DNA of 52,666 bases, from the NCBI RefSeq assembly GCF_017115025.1, contig NZ_JABXKM010000143.1:1-52666 (forward strand), in the 5' to 3' direction. The DNA is from Nostoc sp. NOS(2021). GTDB taxonomy: Bacteria; Cyanobacteriota; Cyanobacteriia; Cyanobacteriales; Nostocaceae. Position numbers and translations under genes: made by a program. Under the pieces are notes generated by a model. It ran no database searches. It worked only from the letters and a program-made list of their open reading frames with translations, and was not told the origin of the DNA. Positions 35,333 through 45,500 of the stretch are shown here, one piece after another. Within the stretch, counting starts at the first letter, position 1. Every line of letters starts with the position of its first letter.

Positions 35333-36427
35333 CTAAGACAATGCCCCTGCGGGAGTTAAACCCAGTTTAGATAAAAGGCGCTCAATGTCAAAATGCTCAG
35401 ACATTAACTGGCGAATGCACTGAACCTTAATCGGCTCGTGGAGGCGGACTTGCCCGAAAGTGCGGTCAACAATTTCTACAGTGGTGAGGGTGTCTAAGTC
35501 AACAGATAAAATGGGGATTTCTAGTTCTTCAGCGCGACTGAGAATGAACGGCGGCGGGGGTAGTTGCCCGGTGAGAATTAAGCATTGGGTAGAAGTTTCC
35601 AAAGCCGCTTGCTGAATTTCTACCCGATCGCCTCCTGTTACTACTGCCATATTCCGGCGTTTGCGAAAATACTTCACAGCGGAGTTGACATTCATCGCTC
35701 CAATTGCCAGACTTTCCACCAACAAATCTAGGCGATCGTTGCGACAGAGAACATCAGCCTTTAACTGCTTGACTAGTTCGCCAACACTCACGCTGCGGAG
35801 CAAAGCGCTATTTGGCAGTATTGCTAGCACTGGAATCCCCTGCTGTTCCAAAAATGGGCGCAAGAGAGTGTCAACCGCTTCTAGTTGGGTGAGTGGGATA
35901 TCATTGATCACAACTCCAATCAAGCGATCGCCCACACGCCCTTTAGCAGCCAATAGCGCCTCAACCGAAAGCAACGATTTATAGCGGGCTACTAACAGCA
36001 CAGCAGCATCCAATACTTCAGCCATTTGCAGCAAAGACAAGTCAAACAAATTGCCTTCGGACAAATCACCAGGCCCCTCCAGTAACACCAAATCTCCTTG
36101 GGACATTTGCAAATATTGCTGTATTAGGGACTGCTGATAATCGGTTTTGTCTTCCCCCCGCAAGCGCTTTTGCACATTTAGTTCATCCAAAGCCAGCATT
36201 GTAGGTGCAACGCGGTTTGCCGGCAAATTGAGGCTAAGAGCGATGAACTGGACATCTTCTTCAATTACGGTTCCACTAGACGAATTCAAACACGTACCGA
36301 GGGGTTTACCGTAGGTAATATCCAGTCCTTTTTGCTGTAGCTGATGAGACAAACCCAGAACAGTTGCAGATTTACCGCTGTAAGTCTCGGTTGATCCAAT
36401 CAGCAAATATTTAGGGGATTTTGGCAC
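35333..36427 (-). CDS. Phosphotransacetylase-family protein (BioD-like P-loop + DRTGG domain)
   Basis: A 364-residue protein. The N-terminal AAA_26/dethiobiotin synthetase-like P-loop domain begins KYLLIGSTETYSGKSATVLG (P-loop GSTETYSGKS, about 11-20) and contains LVLLEGPGDL. The DRTGG domain starts near residue 215 (LPNSALLRSVSVGELVKQL) and has AVVTGGDRVEIQQAA. This matches the N-terminal regulatory half of long Pta proteins, without the catalytic phosphotransacetylase domain. Stand-alone forms are common in cyanobacteria; their function is not established. No operon partner is evident. Confidence 0.82.
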   Translation of the reverse strand: MPKSPKYLLIGSTETYSGKSATVLGLSHQLQQKGLDITYGKPLGTCLNSSSGTVIEEDVQFIALSLNLPANRVAPTMLALDELNVQKRLRGEDKTDYQQSLIQQYLQMSQGDLVLLEGPGDLSEGNLFDLSLLQMAEVLDAAVLLVARYKSLLSVEALLAAKGRVGDRLIGVVINDIPLTQLEAVDTLLRPFLEQQGIPVLAILPNSALLRSVSVGELVKQLKADVLCRNDRLDLLVESLAIGAMNVNSAVKYFRKRRNMAVVTGGDRVEIQQAALETSTQCLILTGQLPPPPFILSRAEELEIPILSVDLDTLTTVEIVDRTFGQVRLHEPIKVQCIRQLMSEHFDIERLLSKLGLTPAGALS

Positions 36428-36545
36428 ACATGCACTCCTAATTTCAAAAGTCAGAAGAACCCAGCTAGGTGTTTCCTAATTCTAGTTCCTTCTGGCAAAA
36501 GCCTCTAGCTCTCACAAATTAAGGTTTCCCAGAATTACCTTCTGA

Positions 36546-36719
36546 TTGAATAAGCAGGGGGCAGGGGAGAGCTTTTCTTTCCTTGTGTCGGCTCTGCTAA
36601 CCTGTACGCCTACTCTTCAAGCCTGGTCATTACCAACAAATACCAAACTAACAGCTTCGTTGCTATGGAGCCTAAGTCGGTTCAAACGGACTCAATTGAG
36701 TGAGTTTGAGTCCGTTTTT
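36546..36719 (+). ncRNA. Candidate small RNA ending in an intrinsic terminator (tentative)
   Basis: A stretch of about 170 bases without a convincing gene ends in a strong plus-strand terminator. An 86-codon frame across it runs through the hairpin and is not persuasive. No known cyanobacterial RNA family (Yfr1, 6S, tmRNA) was recognised. The start point is a guess. The rest of 36428-37172 is AT-rich with nothing further that I can identify. Confidence 0.3.
36684..36719 (+). terminator. Intrinsic terminator
   Basis: Arms AAACGGACTCAA (36684-36695) and TTGAGTCCGTTT (36706-36717) with a 10-base loop, followed by a T-run. No annotated gene lies immediately upstream on the plus strand, which is why a small RNA is suspected. 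Confidence 0.75.
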
Positions 36720-37172
36720 ACTGACTTCTGCTACGCAGCTATCTGTATTGTCCGTATTTTGAGCGCAAAAATTGCTTTTATGGATATGAATTTTAAGCAA
36801 ATATAAACTTGTCAATAGTAATATTGAGTAATGTTTGAATTTATGACTAATCTTGTTGACTTCTATTATTCTTTTATGACAGTATAAACACATAAGTATT
36901 TCGGCTTATAAGTTCATAAATTTTACAGGTTGTAAATAAAATTTAGTGAGCTTTGAGGATTGCATCATCCGCAAAGTTTAAATCTGTTTATGGTACTTCA
37001 TTACTATGATGTGCTGGAGTAGAGGGATTTAAAAAATCCTATATTTCCGTTTGGCTAAATGCCCTCGAATCTTTTTGTTTGAGATTGCAAGAGCGTTTTG
37101 ATTGTTTGACTTTGAAAACCTGGAATTTAAGCGAATTTTTTGTCAATAATTCACCATTTAAAAAAGGTACAA

Positions 37173-37637
37173 ATGGAAATAACTACTGCTGAAATTAATT
37201 CTGTGCAAAGTCAATTTATAAGTAATCTTTTTCAAGAGCTTCAAGATAGTTTATTTCAAGGCTGGCAAGATTTTAATACAAGTGAAAACCTCAAGATATT
37301 TAGCGGATTTTTTGAATTTATTTTCCGGGCTGGATTCGACGAAAGCCAGTATAGGAGAGTAATACCTAACCCTGCCTATGACAATAGTGCTAGATTGATT
37401 GGCAAGCCTTTTTTGGAAACTGCAAGGAAATTTGAAATTCATTTTGATGAAATTTTTCCTGGAAGCTTTTCTGAATCACAAGAAGCACAGAAGGAAGGTT
37501 TTGAAGTTCGCACCTTTAAGCTAAAAGCTTTTTATCGAAATAAACCTTTATGCCTATTCTTACTCAAGTTTCCTCATTATCATGAAAAATTTGGCTTTCC
37601 ACTCTCACCAGAATTAGAAATTTTAGAGTTGTATTGA
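37173..37637 (+). CDS. Hypothetical protein
   Basis: No family recognised. From ATG 37173, preceded by AAAAAAGGT, the protein has 154 residues, mostly helical in the first third (SVQSQFISNLFQELQDSLFQ), then mixed with many aromatic residues (FEIHFDEIFPGSF, CLFLLKFPHYHEKFGF). No signal peptide or membrane segment. The TTG at 37140 is an alternative start. It is AT-rich compared with its neighbours and flanked by long intergenic regions, so recent acquisition is possible. Confidence 0.55.
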   Translation: MEITTAEINSVQSQFISNLFQELQDSLFQGWQDFNTSENLKIFSGFFEFIFRAGFDESQYRRVIPNPAYDNSARLIGKPFLETARKFEIHFDEIFPGSFSESQEAQKEGFEVRTFKLKAFYRNKPLCLFLLKFPHYHEKFGFPLSPELEILELY

Positions 37638-38092
37638 TTGCATAAAAGACCCAACGTCAGTCAACTAAATAGCTGACAAAAAAAGCTGCGATCGCAGTAG
37701 ATTATCGCTCCAACTTCAATACTTCTCGGTTAAGCATTTTCAAATTTAAATTTGGTTTGGGGAAAGGGTAAGGCTGAAAGGTTTTTCCTTTTCCCCTTAA
37801 CCGTTTCTGAACGTAGGATAAAAATTAAAAAACTTAAAGCTTTACCCTTGTACTAGGGGCTTTTAACATTAAACTGGGACTCAGTGCGTGAGCATTTGGG
37901 TTAATTAATCAACCGATTAATACTACTGTACTCTGGTCAATAAACCATAGTATTGTAACTGAGTAGGAACATCTCACAGATAGCTAGAAAAAGCAAGAGC
38001 AGTAATGAAAATTATGCACAATTAAGGTGGAAAGCTTCTCTTCGGCAAGATCGAGTTTTGAAAAACTGTAGTGTTTAGTGAGGAAAATCTCA
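37638..38092. other. Intergenic region
   Basis: No gene found. A GGGGAAAGG...CCTTTTCCCC imperfect hairpin lies at about 37759-37796. HIP1 and TTAATTAATC-rich sequence follow. The leader of the flavin reductase gene occupies the last part. Confidence 0.5.
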
Positions 38093-38698
38093 ATGATTAT
38101 CGATCCCTCCCAGAACGACCCACGAAATACCTATCAATTACTTGTCGGTTCAGTGGTTCCCCGACCGATCGCTTGGGTGTCAACGATCGCCAGCGATGGT
38201 ACGCCCAATGTCGCACCTTTCAGTTTTTTTATGGGCGTGACAGCTAATCCACCGACTCTAGCCATCTCCACAGGTCTGAAACGTGGTGTTAAAAAAGATA
38301 CTTTATTCAATGTAGAGCAGTCGGGTGAACTAGTGGTCAACATAGTTGTTGAAGAATTGGGGGAACAGATGAACGCCACTAGTGGCGATTTTCCGCCAGA
38401 TGTGGACGAATTTCAAGTAGCGGGACTAACTCCTGCTCCCTCAAAACGAGTGCGTCCGCCACGAGTTGCGGAATCACCGATTAATATTGAGTGTGTGCTG
38501 AAGCAAGTCGTTTATATAGGGAATGAAGGTAGCCAATCGGGATTAATTATTGCTGAGGCGGTGCTGTGGCATATTCGAGACGATTTACTGACACCACAAA
38601 ACACAATTGATGTCGCAAAGTTGCACGCGATCGGTCGCCTGTCGGGTAACTGGTATACCCGCACCCAGGATTTGTATGAAATTACTCGCCCGACTTAA
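38093..38698 (+). CDS. Flavin reductase-like FMN-binding split-barrel protein
   Basis: A 201-residue flavoredoxin/flavin-reductase-family protein. The conserved segments are YQLLVGSVVPRPIAWVSTI, GTPNVAPFSFFMGVTANPPT and SGELVVNIVVEELGEQMNAT, and the terminal RLSGNWYTR is typical of the family. It binds FMN and is probably a cytoplasmic oxidoreductase, with substrate unknown. ATG 38093 is preferred because GTGAGGA lies eight bases upstream; the GTG at 38078 is inside that site. It is a single gene. Confidence 0.88.
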   Translation: MIIDPSQNDPRNTYQLLVGSVVPRPIAWVSTIASDGTPNVAPFSFFMGVTANPPTLAISTGLKRGVKKDTLFNVEQSGELVVNIVVEELGEQMNATSGDFPPDVDEFQVAGLTPAPSKRVRPPRVAESPINIECVLKQVVYIGNEGSQSGLIIAEAVLWHIRDDLLTPQNTIDVAKLHAIGRLSGNWYTRTQDLYEITRPT

Positions 38699-38815
38699 AA
38701 AGTAATGGGAACTTGGGGTTAGGAAAGCGACAAAAGAGTTGGTAGGGTCAAAGAGGATTTGCCAAAGATTGAGTGAGTTATCTTTATATGTGTTAGTTGA
38801 TGCAGGATTTCAGTT

Positions 38816-39370
38816 ATGGATCTTGAAGAATTGCTGGAAAGGTATGCTGCTGGGGAGAGAGATTTTAGGGCGGTTGATTTGAGCGACAGCGATTTGACTG
38901 GTGTAAATCTCAGTGGTATCGACCTGAGTGAATCCGATTTTACTTATACTGATTTTACCAAAACTAACCTCAGTAGGGCTAATTTGAGTAAGAGTATGGT
39001 GATAAGTGCTATCTTTGAAGGTGCTGACCTGAGTTATGCCAACTTGAGTGCTTCCGATTTGACCGAGTGTATCTTCAACGACGCTAACTTGGTTGGTGTT
39101 AATTTTAGTGGTTCCGAAATGTTCACCGCCGTTTTGAGTGGAGCCAACCTGAGTGGAGCTAATCTTAGTAATGTGGGTTTGAATGTTGCCGATTTGGTTG
39201 GCGCTAATCTCACCAACGCTGATTTAAGCGGAGCTTCTCTCAACTGTGCTAACATTACTGATGCTAATTTGACTGGTGTTAAAAATGCCAACATCAGTGG
39301 AGCTATTATATACATCACCACCACTATGCCAGATGGTAGTGTTGTTCGTAGTCGCCAAATTTGTGAATGA
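38816..39370 (+). CDS. Pentapeptide repeat protein
   Basis: The 184-residue protein starts with a short helical segment (MDLEELLERYAAGERDF) and then has about 24 consecutive A(D/N)LXX-type pentapeptides (for example ADLSYANLSASDL, GANLSGANLSN), forming a right-handed quadrilateral beta helix. The C-terminal cap ends SRQICE. The family is abundant in cyanobacteria; some members mimic DNA, most are of unknown role. No signal peptide is seen, so it is probably cytoplasmic. Confidence 0.92.
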   Translation: MDLEELLERYAAGERDFRAVDLSDSDLTGVNLSGIDLSESDFTYTDFTKTNLSRANLSKSMVISAIFEGADLSYANLSASDLTECIFNDANLVGVNFSGSEMFTAVLSGANLSGANLSNVGLNVADLVGANLTNADLSGASLNCANITDANLTGVKNANISGAIIYITTTMPDGSVVRSRQICE

Positions 39371-39474
39371 AGAGTAAGTGTTCTCTGTTGAAAACTCTTG
39401 GTTAATCTTCGTCTCAATAGTTTTCTGACTTATCAAAGGTGCGGATAGCTTTGGAATAGCGGATCAAAATTAGA

Positions 39475-39563
39475 TGCGATCGCAGCAGCTTTTAGTACTT
39501 TTAAAAAGTATTTAATTCCATCTAAAATAATCTGGTGATTGAAAGTCGAAATAGCGTAGTTGC
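39475..39563 (-). pseudogene. Remnant of a fatty acid hydroxylase-like gene
   Basis: Two blocks match the intact hydroxylase locus in order. Bases 39475-39514 match 49478-49517 (the region after its stop, including GCGATCGCAGC and TTTTAAAAA). Bases 39518-39563 match 49855-49899 inside the coding region. On the minus strand the second block reads NYAISTFNHQIILDG against HYAILTFNPQVLLDG in the intact protein. About 340 bases between the blocks are deleted. Confidence 0.72.
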
Positions 39564-39642
39564 AGAACAAGCTACGCCCATTGCAGAGAAATTAGCACTA
39601 CCAAGTACTGCGATCGCAAATGAAAAGCATTCAGAACTTTCC

Positions 39643-40020
39643 TCAAAAGCCCAATACCTGCTTTGACTTTTCAAGCACTTCTTTGGGGCGAAATGGTTTA
39701 GTTAGATATAAATCTGCACCAACCTCAATTCCTTTTTGTTTATCAAATTCCTGCCCTTTAGCTGTCAAGATCACAATGTAGATATCAGTCATTTGCAGGT
39801 CGTGTTTAACAATGTGGCAGACTTTCAGACCATTCATTTTAGGCATCATCACATCGAGAAAAACTAGGTTTGGTTTTTCAGTTTTAATCGTTTCGAGAGC
39901 TTCTTCTCCATTTCTAGCAGTTAAAAGTTCAACACCCTTGTCTTCTAATGCTTCTAAAGCTTGTTCCATCAAAATCAAGATATTGGGTTCATCGTCAACA
40001 ATCAGAATTTTCTGAGTCAT
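39643..40020 (-). CDS. CheY-like response regulator, copy 1
   Basis: A 125-residue single REC domain: acidic pair in LIVDDEPN, phosphoacceptor Asp in LVFLDVMMPKMNG (about 56), conserved Thr in VILTAKG (about 86) and Lys in YLTKPFRP (about 108). It lacks an output domain, so it signals by protein contact. It is almost identical to copy 2 at 42075-42455, differing at the 3' end (KSKQVLGF against KSMQVLGFN). It probably received phosphate from the kinase upstream, which is now a chimeric pseudogene. Confidence 0.92.
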   Translation of the reverse strand: MTQKILIVDDEPNILILMEQALEALEDKGVELLTARNGEEALETIKTEKPNLVFLDVMMPKMNGLKVCHIVKHDLQMTDIYIVILTAKGQEFDKQKGIEVGADLYLTKPFRPKEVLEKSKQVLGF

Positions 40021-40022
40021 AC

Positions 40023-40160
40023 AATTTTAGATTTTAGATTTTAGATTGAAAAGAGCAATCAAGTCACTGGCTCTGTCATTTAATTTTAGATTTTGAATCT
40101 TCTCTACGAGAGGCTCCGCCAACAATTCCATTATCCAAAATTTAAAATCTAAAATTCGGT
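40023..40160. repeat. Interspersed ~135-bp repeat, copy A (copy B at 50525-50661)
   Basis: It begins with ATTTTAG heptads and ends in AAATTTAAAATCTAAAATTC, so the ends are inversely complementary. The interior shares ATCAAGTCACT and CATTTAATTTTAGATTT with copy B. Copy A contains an additional CTCTACGAGAGGCTCCGCC insertion, a repeat nested in a repeat. Confidence 0.75.
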
Positions 40161-40182
40161 AAGCAATCCCCAGTTGATGCAA

Positions 40183-42037
40183 TTAGCGATCAGACAGGAT
40201 AATGAAGAATACATTCTCTAAGTCTTTCTCAAAGCGTAGGGCTTTCACCATATCGGCTTCTTGAGAGAAAATAGAATCGATGATGATCATGTCAGGTTTG
40301 GCTGACCGAGCTTTATTGATGCATTCTTGGGGATCGGAGGCTTCAATCACGCTGTATCCCTGAGTTTGTAGTACATCCGATAGGGTTTTTAAGGTTGAGG
40401 CATTTTTATCTACAACCAATACCTTTTTACTGGAAGTGCCTTGGGAAAGCAATGAGCCAATTTCGTGGAGAAGTTTCTCTGGGTCAATGGGCTTGGTAAG
40501 ATAGCGATCAATGCCAATATGGTAGCCCCGTTCTTTGTTTTCAATAATTGACAGAATGATGATCGGAATGTCTGCGGTGTGGGGATTATTTTTGAGGACA
40601 GCTGCCACATCAAAGCCGTTGATTTGGGGCATCATTACGTCCAAGAGAATCAGATCGGGACGGGCTATTTTAATTTGATGAATCGCATCCACGCCGTCTT
40701 TCGCTTCCCGAACATTATAGCCTTCGGTTTCCAGTTGTTGACGAAGCAATTCCCGAATGTTAGCGTCATCATCCACTACCAGAATTGTTTTGCTGTTTTG
40801 GTTCAGCACAGGGTTTGTGGTGATAACGTGTTCTTTGAGTTGTTTAACTAGCGCATCCAGATTCAGATTAGCAGTGGTTTTGCGATCGCTCTCAGTGGTG
40901 GGAATGATGAACGAGAATGTGCTGCCCTTGCCTGGTTCACTCTCCACCCAGATTCTACCACCGTGATGATCGACGATTTGTTTACAGATGGGCAGTCCTA
41001 ACCCTGTGCCTTTGGGTTTGTCGGTGAGGGTGTCGCCAACTTGGCGGAATTTCTCGAATACTTTCGGCTGGTCTTCAGGTGTAATACCAACCCCTGTGTC
41101 GATGACACTGATGCAAACACCTTCCTTCTCTCGTTTGACGCGGCAGATGACAGAACCTGATTCAGTGAATTTAACGGCATTAGAAATCAGGTTAATTAAA
41201 ACTTGCAGCAGACGATTGCGATCGCCTACTATCTGAGGCAGTCCAGGTTCAATCTCGCACAGCAACTCCAAGCCATTGGTTTCAAACAACCCGGCGGTGG
41301 AATTGGTTGCCAAATCGAGTAATTCGCTCGGATCAATGGGCTGCATCTGCCATTCCACTTTACCTGCTTCCATCTTGGCAATGTCCAGGACATCGTTAAT
41401 CAAAGATGTGAGCCGTTCTGCTTCCGACACAATAATGTTGAGATTGCCCTTGGGAATCAAATACAGGAGTGCCAAAACGGATCATTGGTTTAAGCGGTTG
41501 TTCAATCTTGCCCCGCTCAATATTTAGATCCAGTGGCGATATAAACACCTCGCCTGATTGGAGGGGCAAGGTGTCTTTAAACCAGTAACGCTTTGCTTGG
41601 ACTTGCAGTTTTTCGTCAGGCACAACGCTGGGCTGACCTTTATTAAAGTTGACTCTGACAATTTCTTTGCCAGTTGTGTCAAGAAAGCGAATCTGGTCAT
41701 AGAGTTGTTTCTGCTGAGACATCGAAAAATACTCTTTAGCGATCGCCTGTCTCAACTCCAGTGTTTCAGTTGTACCCCCAGGTACGTTGAGCATAGACTG
41801 TAGCTCGTTTTGGGTAGCCAAAAACATCAAGTCTGACTTAATTAAATTGAAATCATTAGCAGCTATTTTGGCTTGCAGGTCAACGTTCCGGCTTTCGTTG
41901 ATAGAAATTGCGCCCCGTTCAGCTTTACTCTCTGCCTGGTGAATGATCAGCAGCACGCCCCCAACCAGGATGGACAGTGGTAAGAAAGTGATCAGGAATT
42001 GCTTGAGGATTCCTTGGTCAGCGATTTTTTTTAGCAT
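40183..42037 (-). pseudogene. Chimeric, frameshifted sensor kinase
   Basis: From ATG 42037 the first 197 or so residues form a membrane sensor: one hydrophobic helix (FLITFLPLSILVGGVLLII) and the start of a dCache-like extracytoplasmic domain. At 41446/41447 the DNA switches to sequence identical to the hybrid kinase gene at 43769. The new part encodes the end of the phosphotransfer region, the HATPase and two REC domains, but in a different frame. The sensor frame therefore stops at 41396. The histidine-containing HisKA segment is missing. The 40183-41443 frame has no proper start, so the locus is very probably nonfunctional. Confidence 0.85.
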
Positions 42038-42074
42038 AAGAGAGTGGTAAGTGCTGAGTAATATTGATTACGAA

Positions 42075-42455
42075 TTAGTTAAAACCCAACACCTGCATTG
42101 ATTTTTCAAGTACTTCTTTGGGGCGGAATGGTTTAGTTAGATATAAATCTGCACCAACCTCAATTCCTTTTTGTTTATCAAATTCCTGCCCTTTAGCTGT
42201 CAAGATCACAATGTAGATATCAGTCATTTGCAGGTCGTGTTTAACAATGTGGCAGACTTTCAGACCATTCATTTTAGGCATCATCACATCGAGAAAAACT
42301 AGGTTTGGTTTTTCAGTTTTAATCGTTTCGAGAGCTTCTTCTCCATTTCTAGCAGTTAAAAGTTCAACACCCTTGTCTTCTAATGCTTCTAAAGCTTGTT
42401 CCATCAAAATCAAGATATTGGGTTCATCGTCAACAATCAGAATTTTCTGGGTCAT
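42075..42455 (-). CDS. CheY-like response regulator, copy 2
   Basis: A 126-residue REC-only protein: LIVDDEPN, LVFLDVMMPKMNG, VILTAKG and YLTKPFRP supply the phosphorylation residues. It lies 50 bases downstream of the hybrid kinase gene on the same strand, so it is the likely partner of that kinase. It is nearly identical at DNA level to copy 1, indicating recent duplication or gene conversion. Confidence 0.93.
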   Translation of the reverse strand: MTQKILIVDDEPNILILMEQALEALEDKGVELLTARNGEEALETIKTEKPNLVFLDVMMPKMNGLKVCHIVKHDLQMTDIYIVILTAKGQEFDKQKGIEVGADLYLTKPFRPKEVLEKSMQVLGFN

Positions 42456-42505
42456 AGGGATTGGGGATTAGGGATTAGGGATTGGACATTTCGCAGTCGC
42501 AGCGA

Positions 42506-45500
42506 TTACTGTTCTGACAGCATAATAAAAAATACATTTTCCAACTCCTTCTCAAACCGTAGGGTTTTCACCAGGTCGGCTTCTTGAGAGAAGATGGAAT
42601 TGATGATGATCATGTCAGGTTTGGCCGATAGGGCTTTATAGATGCATTCTTGCGGATCGGAGGCTTCAATCACGCTGTATCCCTGAGTTTGCAGTACATC
42701 CGATAGGGTTTTTAAAGCTGATGCATTTTTATCTACAACCAATACCTTTTTACTAGAAGTGCCCTGGTAAAGCAGTGAGCCAATTTCGTTGAGGAGTTTC
42801 TCTGTGTCAATGGGCTTGGTGAGATAGCGATCAATGCCAATATGGTAGCCCCGTTCCCTGTTTTCAATAATTGACAGAATGATGATCGGAATGTCTGCGG
42901 TGTGGGGATCGTTTTTGAGGACGGCTGCCACATCAAAGCCGTTGATTTGGGGCATCATCACGTCCAAGAGAATCAGATCGGGACGGGCTGTTTTGATTTG
43001 ATGAATTGCATCCACGCCGTCTTTCGCTTGCCAAACGTTGTAGCCTTCGGTTTCCAGTTGTTGACGGAGCAGTTCCCGAATGTTAGCGTCATCATCTACA
43101 ACCAAAATGGTTTTACGGTTTTGGTTCAGCACAGGGTTTGTGGTGATAACGTGTTCTTTGAGTTGTTTAACTAGCGCATCCAGATTCAGATTAGCAGTGG
43201 TTTTGCGATCGCTCTCAGTGGTGGGAATGATGAACGAGAATGTGCTGCCCTTGCCTGGTTCACTCTCCACCCAGATTCTACCACCGTGATGATCGACGAT
43301 TTGTTTACAGATGGGCAGTCCTAACCCTGTGCCTTTGGGTTTGTCGGTGAGGGTGTCGCCAACTTGGCGGAATTTCTCGAATACTTTCGGCTGGTCTTCA
43401 GGTGTAATACCAACCCCTGTGTCGATGACACTGATGCAAACACCTTCCTTCTCTCGTTTGACGCGGCAGATGACAGAACCTGATTCAGTGAATTTAACGG
43501 CATTAGAAATCAGGTTAATTAAAACTTGCAGCAGACGATTGCGATCGCCTACTATCTGAGGCAGTCCAGGTTCAATCTCGCACAGCAACTCCAAGCCATT
43601 GGTTTCAAACAACCCGGCGGTGGAATTGGTTGCCAAATCGAGTAATTCGCTCGGATCAATGGGCTGCATCTGCCATTCCACTTTACCTGCTTCCATCTTG
43701 GCAATGTCCAGGACATCGTTAATCAAAGATGTGAGCCGTTCTGCTTCCGACACAATAATGTTGAGATTGTCACCTATGCGCTTGATCGTTTTCTGAAGCT
43801 TGCGGTCTTCGGTAGAAAGCATTGGGAACACATCGGTTTCTAGCTTTTCTTGAATGATCGAGGCAAAACCGAGGACAGAAGTTAGTGGTGTCCGCAACTC
43901 GTGGGAAACCGTAGAGATGAAATCGGTTTTCATCTGATCAATTTCTTTTTCAGCCGTCACATCCCGAATCAGCAGCGCCGAACCGAAGCAGGCAGCGGGT
44001 TCCTGATCTGCCGTCTTTTTGAAAATGGCGGTCGCCACTGCCTGACCAATGCGTTCCTTCGTCAGTGCAACTTCGGCAGAGAACACCTCTTTGGGATGGG
44101 ACTGAGTTCGTGCAACCAGGTCTGCTAAACCAGATATCGGCAGTTCTCGGTAGTGACCTTTGAGGGCGGTGGCTGTCAATCCATACATAGCTAAAAAGGC
44201 AGGATTGAAGTGGGTAATTTGTCCTGCGGTGTCTGCCACTAACAAACCATCTGCTAAGTTATCTAAAATTGCATTTAAACCTTGCGCTTCTGCTAAGGTA
44301 TTTTGCAGGGCAGCCGTTCTTTCTGCAACTCTGGCTTCCAGTTCTTGATTCAGTTGTCGCAGAGCCATTTCTACTTGTTTGCGGGCAGTAATGTCAGTAT
44401 TGATTTCCAGCATGGCGCAGGGTTGACCGGATAAATTTCGTTGCAAAGTCCAACGGCTTTGAACTGTGATGGTTCTGCCGTCGCGGGTGGTGTGTTCCAG
44501 TTCTCCTTCCCAAGTGCCCTGCCGTAAAAACTCTGGTAGAAGTTTTTCTAAAGGTTTTGGAAAGGTTGATTTCAGAAATGTGTGGATGTATTGGTCTTTC
44601 ACGAACTCACGAGTCCAGCCATAGAGCCTTTCTGCACCTTGATTCCAGTACAAAATTTTGTCGTTCATATCACGGACGATAATCGCATCGCTGGAATGAT
44701 TTAACATATCCATGAGACGCTGATTTTCGGCTTCTGCCAGTTTGCGATCGTGAATATCAGTACAAGTACCAATCCATTCCCGAATACTGCCGTCTTTTTC
44801 CAGTACGGGGGCACCACAGGCAGAGAAGTAGCGGTATGTGCCATCCTTGCCACGCAGCCGATATTCAGTTTGGTGGATACCTCGGTTCGCCACAGCAGCA
44901 TTCCAAGCTTCTGCGGAGTGGGCACGGTCATCGGGATGAATTGGATCAATCCAGCCCCAACCCTCAACTTCAGCTTCGCTCTGCCCCGTATAGGCCATCC
45001 AGGTGAGCATTTCACTGCTTATTCCCAGTCCTTCCGGGGTAGCTCCCCAGACAAGTTGTGAGATCGCACTCACTAGAGAGCGAAACCGTTGTTCGTTCTG
45101 TTGGAGAGTTTGTTCTGCTAGCTTGCGATCGTGAATATCGGTGCAAGTGCCAATCCATTCCCGGATGCTGCCGTCTGCTTCCAAAACAGGAACTGCATTG
45201 CCAAAAAAGTAGCGATAAGTGCCGTCTTTGCCACGAATCCGATATTCAAGTTGATAAAGACTCCGGTTCGCCACAGCAGCACTCCAAAGTTCAGCACTGT
45301 GGGCACGGTCGTCGGGATGCATGACATCCAACCAGCCCCAGCCGATCATTTCGGCTTCGCTCTGACCTGTATATGCCTGCCAACCGACTATTTCCGAGTT
45401 CACCATTCTTTCCGAGGATGTCGTCCAGACCATTTGTGAAGTAGCAGTTACTAACGAGCGATATCGTTCTTTAGTACGCTGATTTTCAGTTTCTGCCAGT

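Noticed and set aside
36546..36806. 86-codon frame across the orphan terminator
   Set aside because: It reads straight through a strong terminator hairpin and shows no protein-like conservation pattern.
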